Source: Halorientalis regularis
Lineage (GTDB): Archaea > Halobacteriota > Halobacteria > Halobacteriales > Haloarculaceae
Assembly: GCF_023698535.1 (NCBI RefSeq)
Contig: NZ_JALJCL010000006.1
Location: 181,032-245,031 of the forward strand
Direction of reading: 5' to 3'
Length of the DNA: 64,000 nt
In this document: positions 50,301 through 58,822 of the stretch, piece after piece
Layout of the letters: each line of letters begins with the position of its first letter
Numbering within the stretch: the stretch's first letter is position 1
Notes under the pieces: generated by a model
Seen by the model: the letters and a program-made list of their open reading frames with translations, nothing else
What the model was told of the DNA's origin: nothing
Database searches by the model: none
Made by a program: the position numbers and the translations under genes

Positions 50301-50460
50301 GAGGCACCGGCTACGGCTGATCGACTCCGCGGGCGGCGCAGGCGGGTTTCTCCGCCTGGACCGTGTTTTGGATGCAGCAGAACCCTCGACCCCGGTCAGT
50401 TCTCGGTCGGTGTATCGGGAACAGCGCAACCACTACCACCCGGGGGCGAGAAGGGGGGCC

Positions 50461-51228
50461 ATGGACCGTGCCGAATTCTGCGCGCGACTGGACGAGGAGT
50501 TGCGGACCGACGCGTACGCCGACCTCGACGCAAGTCCGAACGGGTTGCAGGTCGGCTCGGGGGACGGCGAGATCAACCACGTCGCCGTCGCCGTCGACGC
50601 CGCGGCGGCGACCGCCGAGGCGGCCGTCGAGGCGGGCGCTGACATCCTCGTGACCCACCACGGCTACGTCTTCGGCAGCGTCGAGCGAGTGACCGGGCGG
50701 CTCCACGACCGCCTCGAACCCCACTACGAGTACGACCTGCCGCTGTACGTCTCCCACCTCCCGCTGGACGGCCACCAGGACCTGGGCAACGCCGCCGGCG
50801 TGGCCGACCTGCTCGGGCTGGAGAACCGCGAACCGTTCGGCGAGATGGGGTCGGAGTACGTCGGTCAGCGCGGGACCGCACCGGATGGGTTCACCGCCGA
50901 GGAACTGCAGGACATGTTGAGCGCGGACCTCGATCACGGTGGACAGGGCGTGCAGGTGCTGGATTTCGGCCCCGACGTGATCGAGGACGTGGCTATCGTC
51001 ACCGGGAGCGGCGTCGACTGGCTCGACGAGGCCGAAGCGGTAGGTGCGGATGCCCTGCTCACGGGCGAGGGCAAACAGCAGGCATACCACGAGGCCCGCG
51101 AGGCCGGGATCACCGTCGTGCTGGGTGGGCACTACGCCACAGAGACCTTCGGCGTGCAGAGCCTCGCCGACCTGGCCGAGTCGTGGGGCCTGGAGACCAC
51201 GTTCGTGGATCACCCGACGGGGCTATAG
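50461..51228 (+). CDS. Nif3-like dinuclear metal centre protein
   Basis: 255 residues, two halves as in Nif3/YbgI (GTP cyclohydrolase I type 2 homologue). Metal-site motifs are ILVTHHGYVF, SHLPLDGHQDLGNA, TGEGKQQAYHEAREAGI and GGHYATETFG. It probably binds two metal ions in a toroidal hexamer; the substrate is unknown. ATG 50461. Confidence 0.9.
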   Translation: MDRAEFCARLDEELRTDAYADLDASPNGLQVGSGDGEINHVAVAVDAAAATAEAAVEAGADILVTHHGYVFGSVERVTGRLHDRLEPHYEYDLPLYVSHLPLDGHQDLGNAAGVADLLGLENREPFGEMGSEYVGQRGTAPDGFTAEELQDMLSADLDHGGQGVQVLDFGPDVIEDVAIVTGSGVDWLDEAEAVGADALLTGEGKQQAYHEAREAGITVVLGGHYATETFGVQSLADLAESWGLETTFVDHPTGL

Positions 51229-51350
51229 GGTGCGTCAGAGGGGCGAAAAACGGGCCCAACCACGGCCAGACAGTGTCTACATCTCACCGCGGGGTCTGCT
51301 GTAGACCGTCTTCGGTCTTGCGAACGCGCCCTCGACCTACCGCGTTCCTG

Positions 51351-51440
51351 TCAGAAGCGGTGTGACCGATCAAGCGCCGCTACGGTTGCTGCCGAGATGG
51401 CCGATGCTGTCACCGTCAGGAGCGGTAGCATCGCGGTCAT
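51351..51440 (-). CDS. Possible 29-residue hydrophobic micropeptide after the CBS gene
   Basis: An open frame from the ATG at 51438-51440 (sharing a base with the CBS stop, TAATG) to TGA at 51351-51353. It encodes a short hydrophobic segment (MTAMLPLLTVTASAISAATV) with a basic tail. The coupling suggests translation, but length and lack of known homology leave it uncertain. Confidence 0.3.
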   Translation of the reverse strand: MTAMLPLLTVTASAISAATVAALDRSHRF

Positions 51441-51862
51441 TAGAGGAGAGAGTCCGGCCTGTTTTGTTCGAGATCGTGGATTTCAGCTTTGAGGTCCGGA
51501 TACGCGTCGACGATATCTCGTGTGGTGATGATCCCAACGAGGTCCATGTCTTCGACCACGACGAGTTTCTTGATGTCTGCTTCGTGCATGCGCTCGGTGG
51601 CTCGTCGAAGCGTCTTCCTCGGTGAGATCGTTTGCAGCGGGCTACTCATCACCTCTCGGAGAGGGATGTCTGTGAAGGGGCGTTCGGTTACATACCCCGC
51701 GTACAGGGAGTCGGTCTCCGTGACGATTCCCACTGGCGTATCCGCGTCGTTGACGATCACGCTGCCGGCGCGATTCCGGAGCATCCGCTCAACGCCACCC
51801 TGAAGCGACGCCTCGACCGGACACGTGACGAGAGCAGTCGTCATGATATCTTCGACGAGCAT
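51440..51862 (-). CDS. CBS domain pair protein
   Basis: 140 residues, two CBS motifs: VEDIMTTALVTCPVEASLQG, then VNDADTPVGIVTETDSLY, and LREVMSSPLQTISPRKTLRR, then VVVEDMDLVGIITTRDIVDA. CBS pairs bind AMP, ATP or other adenosyl ligands and regulate partner proteins. No other domain is present and the partner is unknown. ATG 51860-51862 was chosen; GTG 6 nt upstream is possible. Confidence 0.88.
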   Translation of the reverse strand: MLVEDIMTTALVTCPVEASLQGGVERMLRNRAGSVIVNDADTPVGIVTETDSLYAGYVTERPFTDIPLREVMSSPLQTISPRKTLRRATERMHEADIKKLVVVEDMDLVGIITTRDIVDAYPDLKAEIHDLEQNRPDSLL

Positions 51863-52053
51863 ACGCACTCTTTCCGAGTACGCTACTTAGTTCACGTGGC
51901 GAGAGGTCTTGTTTCTGCCTACTGACTATACGCCCTGCGTTCAGCACGGCCGAGAAAACCGATCAGATACCTGGGATTTCGACTGCGAGTGATTCTCACG
52001 TAGAACACATCTGATTCAAAACCATTTAGCGCGGCTCCGCGCTATGGAGGGCA

Positions 52054-52213
52054 ATGAGTTATCGGATCGGTCTCGTCGGCAAGCCCTCCGTGGGGAAGTC
52101 GACGTTTTTCAACGCGGTCGTCAGAGCTTCGCTCTGACGGGCCGCAGGATCGCGCTGCGAATCCTGCGACGGCGACGATGAACGACGTGCTGGAAGTCGT
52201 CACGAGGAATTAG
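52054..52213 (+). pseudogene. ychF: Remnant of ychF-type ATPase gene disrupted by a palindromic insert
   Basis: From ATG 52054 the frame gives MSYRIGLVGKPSVGKSTFF, the start of the Obg-family ATPase YchF (P-loop GKPSVGKST). An insert of about 55 bp at 52117-52171 follows and shifts the frame. It carries hairpins GTCAGAGC/GCTCTGAC and GCAGGAT/ATCCTGC. Then ATMNDV, the next expected YchF residues, and a stop at 52211-52213. The rest of the gene is missing. A full ychF is presumably elsewhere. Confidence 0.8.
52120..52167. repeat. Double-hairpin insert in the ychF remnant
   Basis: Stems at 52120-52127 with 52131-52138 (loop TTC) and 52144-52150 with 52161-52167 (loop CGCGCTGCGA). The second loop resembles GAGCGCAGCGA in the 26.8-kb repeats. 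Confidence 0.75.
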
Positions 52214-52250
52214 GGCGCGGACGAGCAGGGAGCGGGCCGGGACCGCGGAC

Positions 52251-52257
52251 TTTTAAC
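52251..52257 (+). promoter_or_regulatory. TATA-like box of deoxyhypusine synthase
   Basis: TTTTAAC centred about 28 nt before the ATG at 52282. Confidence 0.5.
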
Positions 52258-52281
52258 GCGTTCGGCGGCCACTGGGTTCCA

Positions 52282-53316
52282 ATGAGCGACGACGGGAGCG
52301 CGGGCGACGACACGGGACACGAACAGCCACCACGCGAGGCCTTCGAGCACGACCCCATCGGCCACGCCGAGGCGCGGGCGGGCATGACGGTGGGCGAACT
52401 CGCCGCCGAGTACGGCGAGGCGGGCGTCGGCGCGGCCGACATGCACGAGGCCGTCGACATCTACGCCGAGATGCTCGCCGACGACGTGACGGTCGTGATG
52501 GGGCTGGCGGGCGCGATGGTACCCAGCGGGATGCGACGGATCGTCTCGGACCTGATCCGTGACGGCCACGTCGACGCGCTGGTGACGACAGGGGCGAACC
52601 TGACACACGACACCATCGAAGGGATCGGCGGGAAACACCATCACGGGACTGTCCCCGAGGAAGAGCAGGAACGCGAGCACGACGAACAGTTGCGCGAGGA
52701 AGGCGTCGACCGCATCTACAACGTCTACCTCCCCCAGGAACACTTCGCGCTGTTCGAGTCCCACCTCCGGGAGGAAGTGTTCCCGCCGCTGGCCGAGGCG
52801 GGCACCGTGAGCATCCAGCGGTTGACCGAGAAACTCGGCGAGGCCAACGCCGCGGTCAACGAACGTGAGGGGATCGACGAGGACCCTGGCATCGCCGCGG
52901 CCGCCTTCGAGAACGACGTGCCGATCTACTGTCCGGCCGTGCAGGACTCGGTCCTGGGCCTGCAGGCTTGGATGTACAACCAGACCTCCGACTTCTCGCT
53001 GGACGCGCTGGCGGACATGGACACGTTGACCGACCAGGCCTTCGACGCCGACCGGACGGGCGCGCTGGTCGTCGGCGGCGGCGTCCCGAAGAACTACGTC
53101 CTCCAGACGATGCTCGTCGCGCCCGGCGCCTACGACCTGGCGGTCCAGTTGACGATGGACCCGCCCCAGACCGGCGGCCTCTCGGGCGCGACCCTCGAGG
53201 AGGCCCGGTCGTGGGGGAAACTCGAAACCGCGGCCCGCAACGTCTCGGTCTACGCCGACGCGACCATCACGCTTCCCCTGCTGGTCGCCGCCGCCCGCGA
53301 ACGGATCGCCGACTAA
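52282..53316 (+). CDS. Deoxyhypusine synthase
   Basis: 344 residues. The active-site Lys is Lys270 in GGGVPKNYVLQ. Family blocks VTVVMGLAGAMVPSGMRRIV, ALVTTGANLTHDTIEGIG and GLSGATLEEARSWGK are present. It transfers the aminobutyl group of spermidine (or, in haloarchaea, agmatine-derived) to eIF5A Lys36, using NAD. Own promoter (TTTTAAC). Agmatinase and eIF5A are 4-5 kb upstream; the YchF remnant lies between this gene and its CBS neighbour. Confidence 0.94.
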   Translation: MSDDGSAGDDTGHEQPPREAFEHDPIGHAEARAGMTVGELAAEYGEAGVGAADMHEAVDIYAEMLADDVTVVMGLAGAMVPSGMRRIVSDLIRDGHVDALVTTGANLTHDTIEGIGGKHHHGTVPEEEQEREHDEQLREEGVDRIYNVYLPQEHFALFESHLREEVFPPLAEAGTVSIQRLTEKLGEANAAVNEREGIDEDPGIAAAAFENDVPIYCPAVQDSVLGLQAWMYNQTSDFSLDALADMDTLTDQAFDADRTGALVVGGGVPKNYVLQTMLVAPGAYDLAVQLTMDPPQTGGLSGATLEEARSWGKLETAARNVSVYADATITLPLLVAAARERIAD

Positions 53317-53762
53317 ACGAGAACGTTCGACACCGCGTGAGTCTTGAGGGCCGCCCGTCTACACCCACTCGGCCGATGACGAAGTAGCGGTTCCGAGCCG
53401 GCCTGACGACCCGGCCGTGACGAACCCTATGAGTGCCGAGGCCACGTTTCCGTCCGTGTATTCACGAGAGGAACTGAATGGACGTGGGGGAATCGCGTCT
53501 GCCGCGTGCTGAGAGAGGCGGGTCGTCAGTTCAGGTCCAACAGAGTGCGCGTTGAGCGGTTAGACGAGATGTGAGGTGACGGCCCGTACGAATCTATCGG
53601 AATCGCCACACGGATCCGCATAGAGACAGAACGCGTCCGGCGAGGAGTGCAGATTCTACAAACGGGAACGATCAGTTGCAGCAGAGGTCGACGAGCTCTG
53701 ATCGACGCTCCACGGAGACGGCTCGTGGTTTTTGTAGGTACAGGCCGTACTCTCTCGAACAG
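53317..53762. other. 446-bp stretch with no recognised gene
   Basis: Neither strand shows a coding-like frame; stops are frequent and base composition is less GC-rich than in the neighbours. A TTTTTGTAG stretch near 53729-53737 is probably the TATA region of the OB-fold gene. It may hold decayed sequence, but no family could be named. Confidence 0.5.
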
Positions 53763-54824
53763 ATGACAGCCTCGAGAGAGATCACGGCCGAGGGTGGTTC
53801 AGCGGTTCCGCTCCGGGTTGACCACGTCGCGGACGACCCAGCGGAACCCGCGTGTATGCTCCACTGCACCGATATCGAGGGGACGGAGCTACGGGTAGCG
53901 GTCCAGGAGCCATCGACTACCGAATCGTCGTTAGAGCCGGGCGAATGGTACCGGTTCAGCCGAGTCGTCCAGTCGGGGTCACTCGGAGCTCACCTCCTAT
54001 TTCAATCCGAGAGCGACGGAATAGAACGTATCCAGGCACCGGAGCCCCAGACACACCCGCCACTGGCTGAACATGACACCCCGTGGCTGGTCCAGCTGGG
54101 GGCAAGTGACGAACGTATCGCCGTGACAGTACAGCCCCGGTCGACGGATGAAACGGGGAATGTCCGGGTGGAAGACCCGGAGACGTACGAAATCGCCGCC
54201 GTTTGTTTCGCATACTGTGACCGGTCCAGTGATGCGACGGTATATCATCGCGAGGAACGCGACACGCGAGACGAACAGCTCCTGCTCGAGCACGTCGTCG
54301 AAGACCTTTCCGAGGCAGAAGGAGCAACGCTTGTGACGCGTGGATACGACCGCTTTCCGCTCGAAATGCTCTATCAACGTCTCGCGCAAGCATCGGGGGG
54401 CGGTGTCGTCGGGACCGGAGCAGAGCGGGTGCTGAACGGGTGTTTCCACGCAACCCCGGAGAGCGTCCCGGTCAGATCAGAGGCTGACACGGTTGTCGAA
54501 GCGGCTCGTCAACTTGGCATCGAGGTCGATCCGATTCTACTCAGCGACTACGACATCGGGATCGACCGGACAGACTGGCGCGGCGAGATGGATACCATGC
54601 CGCTCTCGAGCGTATCCGACCCACGGATGGCCGACGGTGACTATGCGACGCTCGTCGAGTGGTATCTCGGTCCCGAGGACGGATCGGTCGATTCGGCACA
54701 ACTCGCTCACTGCCTGAAAGCGTACGCGAGCGCAGATCTTGGTCTACTCCGTGAACTCGTAGCGCACGGCACGATGGACCGACTCGGCTGTCTGCGGCTG
54801 TCCGAGAGCCGTCTCGGAGGATAG
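53763..54824 (+). CDS. OB-fold plus degenerate PolB-type exonuclease-like protein
   Basis: 353 residues. The first about 120 read as an OB-fold (LRVAVQEPSTTESSLEPGEW, YRFSRVVQSGSLGAHLLFQS). A second part resembles the DEDDy exonuclease domain of B-family DNA polymerases: LLLEHVVEDLSEAEGATLVT, then GYDRFPLEMLYQRLAQ (Exo II-like), and YASADLGLLREL (Exo III-like Y-x3-D). The DxE of Exo I is not seen (EIAAVCFAYC instead), so catalysis may be lost. No polymerase domain follows. Less GC-rich codon use. ATG 53763. The fold is an inference from motifs. Confidence 0.65.
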   Translation: MTASREITAEGGSAVPLRVDHVADDPAEPACMLHCTDIEGTELRVAVQEPSTTESSLEPGEWYRFSRVVQSGSLGAHLLFQSESDGIERIQAPEPQTHPPLAEHDTPWLVQLGASDERIAVTVQPRSTDETGNVRVEDPETYEIAAVCFAYCDRSSDATVYHREERDTRDEQLLLEHVVEDLSEAEGATLVTRGYDRFPLEMLYQRLAQASGGGVVGTGAERVLNGCFHATPESVPVRSEADTVVEAARQLGIEVDPILLSDYDIGIDRTDWRGEMDTMPLSSVSDPRMADGDYATLVEWYLGPEDGSVDSAQLAHCLKAYASADLGLLRELVAHGTMDRLGCLRLSESRLGG

Positions 54825-54933
54825 TCGGGCCGGGCATACCGGGATACCGCACCAAGAGCCGAACCGGGGACGCTCAAATCGAGTGAACCAGCTGCGAACG
54901 GTCCTTGCACTGACCGAATATCGTCACTCCTCG

Positions 54934-55644
54934 TTAGTCGTCTGCGACGACGCTGTCTTCCCAGCCTTCGCTGTGAATTCGCTCGTCGGGCGCTCCAAGC
55001 TCGGCTAGTCGCTCTTTCGCCTGGACAACCATCGGCGGGACCCCACACACATAGAAGTCCCGCTCGGTGAACTCGTCGAACAGGTCATCGAGGTGTTCCT
55101 GTGCGTATCCGATTCGCCCGGTCCATTCCCAGTTGGGGTCCGAGAGCACGAAGGTCAGGTTGAGATTGCGATTGTTCGCCGCCAGTTCGTTGAGCGTCTC
55201 TCGGTGAATGATGGTCTCCTCTCGCTTCTCGCCGAGGAGGATGTGCGCGTGGCCAGTGCCCTCGCGTAGATACTGCCGGAGCATCGCCATCATCGGTGTG
55301 AGGCCCGTGCCGGACGCGAGGAAAGCGACGTCCCGGCTCGTGTCGGCGAGCGATAACGCACCCTCTATTGGGCCAATCTCGACCGTGTCTCCCGGTCGCT
55401 TCTGGTGCATGTACGAAGACGCTAGTCCGTCGTCGTAGCGCTTAATTGTCAGCGCCAACTCCTCGCTACCGGGTAGATTCGTCGGTGTGTACGGCCGGAT
55501 GATTTCTTCGTTGCCCGACTCGAACCGGACTGTCGTGTGCTGTCCCGGGTCGTACTCGAACTCGTGACCGGGTACTCGCAGACGGAATCCTTTCACTCGG
55601 GGCGTGATCTGATACGTGTCAACGACTGTTGCTTCGTGTGTCAT
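54934..55644 (-). CDS. Ferredoxin/flavodoxin-NADP reductase-like flavoprotein
   Basis: 236 residues. FAD-binding RPYTPTN at 50-56, NAD(P)-binding LASGTGLTPMMAML near 107-120 and the C-terminal FYVCGVPPMV near 196-206. This is the ferredoxin-NADP reductase / cytochrome b5 reductase fold. There is no ferredoxin domain fused. Codon use is less GC-rich than the flanks. ATG 55642-55644. Confidence 0.9.
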   Translation of the reverse strand: MTHEATVVDTYQITPRVKGFRLRVPGHEFEYDPGQHTTVRFESGNEEIIRPYTPTNLPGSEELALTIKRYDDGLASSYMHQKRPGDTVEIGPIEGALSLADTSRDVAFLASGTGLTPMMAMLRQYLREGTGHAHILLGEKREETIIHRETLNELAANNRNLNLTFVLSDPNWEWTGRIGYAQEHLDDLFDEFTERDFYVCGVPPMVVQAKERLAELGAPDERIHSEGWEDSVVADD

Positions 55645-56160
55645 GGTGAACGAGAGCGCTGCGTAGTGCCGACAAGCGTGCTCTGCTCGGCGACGCCGGG
55701 GCAGTTCGGCCGTGTCGAAACACGGTATGTCGGTAATGTATTAATTTTGTCAAACGGTGTTTTGCCAGTGTCCGCGATGTATTCCAGTGGGAACCGAGCA
55801 AAGCGGTTCGACAAGGGGGGTTGGTGCCGGAATCGGGCAACGCTGAAGTATTGATTTTTGTTTATATACGTGTGGTAGGGAGGCACAGGCATAAACAGCA
55901 CGGCTGGTCAGTAGTATCGAGAAGCCGTACGGCCTGTCCGAGCTTCCATGTAGGGACGACCACCCGAGGAGTGGTAATCGAGAGTGAACAGATAATGGAC
56001 TGAGCGGCGTCTATAGCTGCCTTAGGTACATCCGCTATGGATTGATTGTGAGTCGTGAGTGCCGAGGCTCCTTTCCTGGTACCAGCAGTTATGGCGTACG
56101 CGGCGACGTTCGTACAGAGTCGGAGCCGCAGTTCGTCCACGCGGTCAAAGACGGGTGCCG
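55645..56160. other. 516-bp AT-richer stretch without a recognised gene
   Basis: Low-GC patches (TATTAATTTTG near 55738; GTTTATATACG near 55860) look promoter-like, but no protein frame stands out. One minus-strand open frame (55862-56164) is Cys/Thr-rich and does not resemble a known family. The stretch separates two regions of different composition and may be a decayed insertion. Confidence 0.5.
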
Positions 56161-57162
56161 TCATCCACTCTCGGATCGTTCTTCGGGCGGGACGAACGGC
56201 CCGACGGAGGCGGTCTGGCGGGCGATAGTGGCGGCGCGGAACACGTACGCGATGAACACGGCGAGGGGAGTGACGATGACGCCGATGCCCAGGCTGAACA
56301 CGAGCGGGAGATACTGCGCCGGGACGGTGACGGAGTCGGGGCGGTAGACGAGCGCCATCGCGATGCTGGCGACGAGAGCCACGAGGCCGCTGTAGGCGAC
56401 CACGCGGGAGAGCCGGGCGAAGTCCTGCTGCAGCGAGAGCGTCTTGAAGAACTGGCGCGTGATGGCGATAGCCCCCAGCAGGTCGTCGATGGCGGCCAGT
56501 TCTGCGCTGGCGTCGTCGGAGAGACGGTCGCCGTACTCGTTCCGGAAGTGTTCGGTCGCGGTCATGTTCTGGGCGTATTCGGTGCCCAGAACGACCGCCA
56601 GAACGTTCACGATGGCCGTCTGGCTCTCGATCCGTTCGGCGATGCTCTCCCCGTAGGCGGCGATCCCCTCGGCGTAGTCCGTGACTGCATGCGAGCGGTC
56701 GCCATCGGCGTCGTCGACAGCCGATCCGAGGTGGTTCGCCCGCTCGGTGAGTGTCTCCGCGACCAGGTTCAGAAACTCCGCCGGGTCGTTCGGGACGGCC
56801 GGTTCGCCGGCGTGATCCCGGACGGTTCGGCGGAGATCGCGCGTGCCGCCCAGTTGGTCGGACAGTTCGTTCGGGGACCCGAACACGCGGGACAGGACGA
56901 GCTGGTTGATGGACAACGCAATCGTCACGAGCGTCACCGTGCCGGAGATGAGCCCGCTCGCGAAGGCCGACGCCGCGGCGCTACCCGGCCCGATAGCCAG
57001 AACACCGAACCGAGTCAGCAGGAAAAAGACGGCCACGATGACCCCGACGAGAACGCCCGCGACCGCGATTCGGTTCCCGCCGAGGACGAGCCAGTGCATG
57101 GCTCGTTCCGTGACGCCGTCGACGTTCCGGACCGAACTCGCTGTCGTCACGCCCTCACTCAT
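56161..57162 (-). CDS. Haloarchaeal membrane protein of unknown function
   Basis: 333 residues. Two N-terminal helices (AVAGVLVGVIVAVFFLLTRF and GLISGTVTLVTIALSINQLVL), a long soluble helical middle with SRVFGSPNELSDQLGG, and two C-terminal helices (VAYSGLVALVASIAMALVY, YLPLVFSLGIGVIVTPLAVF). It resembles a haloarchaeal membrane family without assigned role; a channel or sensor scaffold is possible. ATG 57160-57162 was chosen, as the preceding open frame is not protein-like. Confidence 0.78.
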   Translation of the reverse strand: MSEGVTTASSVRNVDGVTERAMHWLVLGGNRIAVAGVLVGVIVAVFFLLTRFGVLAIGPGSAAASAFASGLISGTVTLVTIALSINQLVLSRVFGSPNELSDQLGGTRDLRRTVRDHAGEPAVPNDPAEFLNLVAETLTERANHLGSAVDDADGDRSHAVTDYAEGIAAYGESIAERIESQTAIVNVLAVVLGTEYAQNMTATEHFRNEYGDRLSDDASAELAAIDDLLGAIAITRQFFKTLSLQQDFARLSRVVAYSGLVALVASIAMALVYRPDSVTVPAQYLPLVFSLGIGVIVTPLAVFIAYVFRAATIARQTASVGPFVPPEERSESG

Positions 57163-57290
57163 GGCTTCCCCCACGATTCGATGGTGGTTTGCTGGATCGA
57201 AACACGCGTTCTGTGACGTTTCGAGACACGGCTTCAAAGACGTGCCCCACCGAGCGACTGCGAGCGGAGATCGACCCGTCGGCTGCGCGT

Positions 57291-57566
57291 TCACACGACG
57301 ACGTTCCTGCCAGCGGACGGCGAGACGTATCGCTCGGGGCCAGCGAGCTCGGACGCTCGATCAGACCGCCTCGTCGGGGTCGTGCCGGTCGGCCATACGG
57401 CTTCCGACGCGTAGCGGTCCCGCTCCTCGGGGTCGTCGACGGGTTCTAGCCGGTCGGCTGGGACGGTGATCGCCGCTGTCACCTCTGGGCCCGGTGTGGA
57501 CCCGAAACGGTCGAACGCACGCGCTTTCTGGAGGTACCGCGCGCCGTCCGGCGTCGCGTAGATCAC
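57291..57566 (-). CDS. Possible small protein or gene remnant
   Basis: A GTG frame of 91 codons with GC-rich third positions (IYATPDGARYLQKARAFDRF and EPVDDPEERDRYASEAVW). It looks coding in composition but matches no family I know; the start is uncertain, and a decayed piece of a longer gene is equally likely. Confidence 0.3.
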   Translation of the reverse strand: MIYATPDGARYLQKARAFDRFGSTPGPEVTAAITVPADRLEPVDDPEERDRYASEAVWPTGTTPTRRSDRASELAGPERYVSPSAGRNVVV

Positions 57567-57741
57567 GACGAGGATGTGGGTGAGTCCGCCGAGAACGTCC
57601 GTTCGACCATCCAGACCTGTTCGGTGATCCGTCAGCCTCGGTCGCGTCGTCGGTGCTCGTACCTGTTGCTCCGCGACTGAGGGGCTTGTACGCCGACGAG
57701 GGGTCCCAGCGGGTGAAAACGAGCCGAAGGGGGACGGTTGG

Positions 57742-58365
57742 TCAGTGACCAGTGGGTGCGTCGGGCGCGCGGAACACGCGAATCGTGTCGCGGTCACCCG
57801 CTTGGGCGTCGACCTGCTCGAACCCCAGTTCGGTGAACACGCGATGCCAGTCCCGATAGTACAGCGGGAAGTCGTCGTGGACGTAGTTCACGTCGGCGTC
57901 GTCGCCCTCGTCGCCCTCGTTCTCGACGGTGACGAGGAGCGAACTGGTGATCCGGGCGAGTTCGGCGAACACCCAGTCGGCGTCCGGGTGGATGTGCTGG
58001 AGCGTCTCGACGGAAAAGATGGCGTCGAAGCGGTCGTCCGGAAACTCCGTGAGCACGTCCTCGATGGCGTCACAGTAGAAGGTGCCCTCGGCCGCGAGGT
58101 CGGGATAGGCGTCGTCCATCGTCTCGAAGGCCTCGGCGTTGATCTCGATGCCTGCGAGGTTCTCGAACCCGTGGTCGTACAGGTGTGCGAGGTGTCGGCC
58201 GGAACTACAGCCCAGTTCCAGCACGCGGGCGTCGCGGTCGAGGTGGGCCTCGAAGATGGCCCGAATCGTCTCGCTGGTCTCGTCCGGGCCGTAGTAGGCG
58301 TAGTACTCCGGGGAGTACTCGCCCGAGCGGTCTGCCCACTGTCGGCGAACCTCGTGAGAATCCAC
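57742..58365 (-). CDS. Class I SAM methyltransferase
   Basis: 207 residues. Motif I RVLELGCSSGRHLAHL, then LAGIEINAEAFE, and FDAIFSVETLQHIHPDADWV as motif III-like. GTG 58363-58365 was chosen over TTG 9 nt upstream because a GCTATA box lies about 28 nt before it. Substrate unknown. Confidence 0.83.
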   Translation of the reverse strand: MDSHEVRRQWADRSGEYSPEYYAYYGPDETSETIRAIFEAHLDRDARVLELGCSSGRHLAHLYDHGFENLAGIEINAEAFETMDDAYPDLAAEGTFYCDAIEDVLTEFPDDRFDAIFSVETLQHIHPDADWVFAELARITSSLLVTVENEGDEGDDADVNYVHDDFPLYYRDWHRVFTELGFEQVDAQAGDRDTIRVFRAPDAPTGH

Positions 58366-58482
58366 ACGTAGCAACGACGGCGCACACGTATAGCCTCGTC
58401 GGAGTCACGAGCCGGCCGGGGCGCGAGCGACCGCGACAGATGACTCTCGGCGGTGCGCGTCCAGATACGGGATGGTAGAAAT

Positions 58483-58767
58483 CTACTGGATGTGGCCTTC
58501 AGCGCGGAGCTGATCGGCGTCCTGGCTGTCGTACCGCCACTCGATGTTGGCCTTCTCGTCCTGCCAGTCCCAGGGTTCGACGAGGACCACGTCGCCCTCG
58601 TTGATCCAGGTCCGGTATTTCATGCGGCCGGGGATTCGGCCCATCCGGTTTTCGCCGTCTTCACACTGCACGCGGACGTGGTTCCCACCGTTGTGTTCTG
58701 TCACGACCGCGAACAGCTCGTCGTCGTTGGGCATGCGGAGATCCCGTCGCCCTGTTTCTTCACTCAC
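58483..58767 (-). CDS. Translation initiation factor 1A (aIF1A)
   Basis: 94 residues, S1-like OB-fold: [40 protein letters not shown] and [20 protein letters not shown]. It binds the ribosomal A site during initiation. The short N- and C-terminal tails are normal for archaea. ATG 58765-58767. Confidence 0.96.
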   Translation of the reverse strand: MSEETGRRDLRMPNDDELFAVVTEHNGGNHVRVQCEDGENRMGRIPGRMKYRTWINEGDVVLVEPWDWQDEKANIEWRYDSQDADQLRAEGHIQ

Positions 58768-58822
58768 AGTTTAAGTACGAGCCGGACACATTAAAGTGGT
58801 CCGAAAGGTGCGATAGCGTGTG

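Noticed and set aside
47727..50429. 900-codon minus frame opposite agmatinase to GDPD
   Set aside because: Covers three recognisable plus-strand genes; shadow.
55862..56164. 100-codon minus frame in the AT-rich gap
   Set aside because: Cys/Thr-rich, unlike any family; start unsupported.
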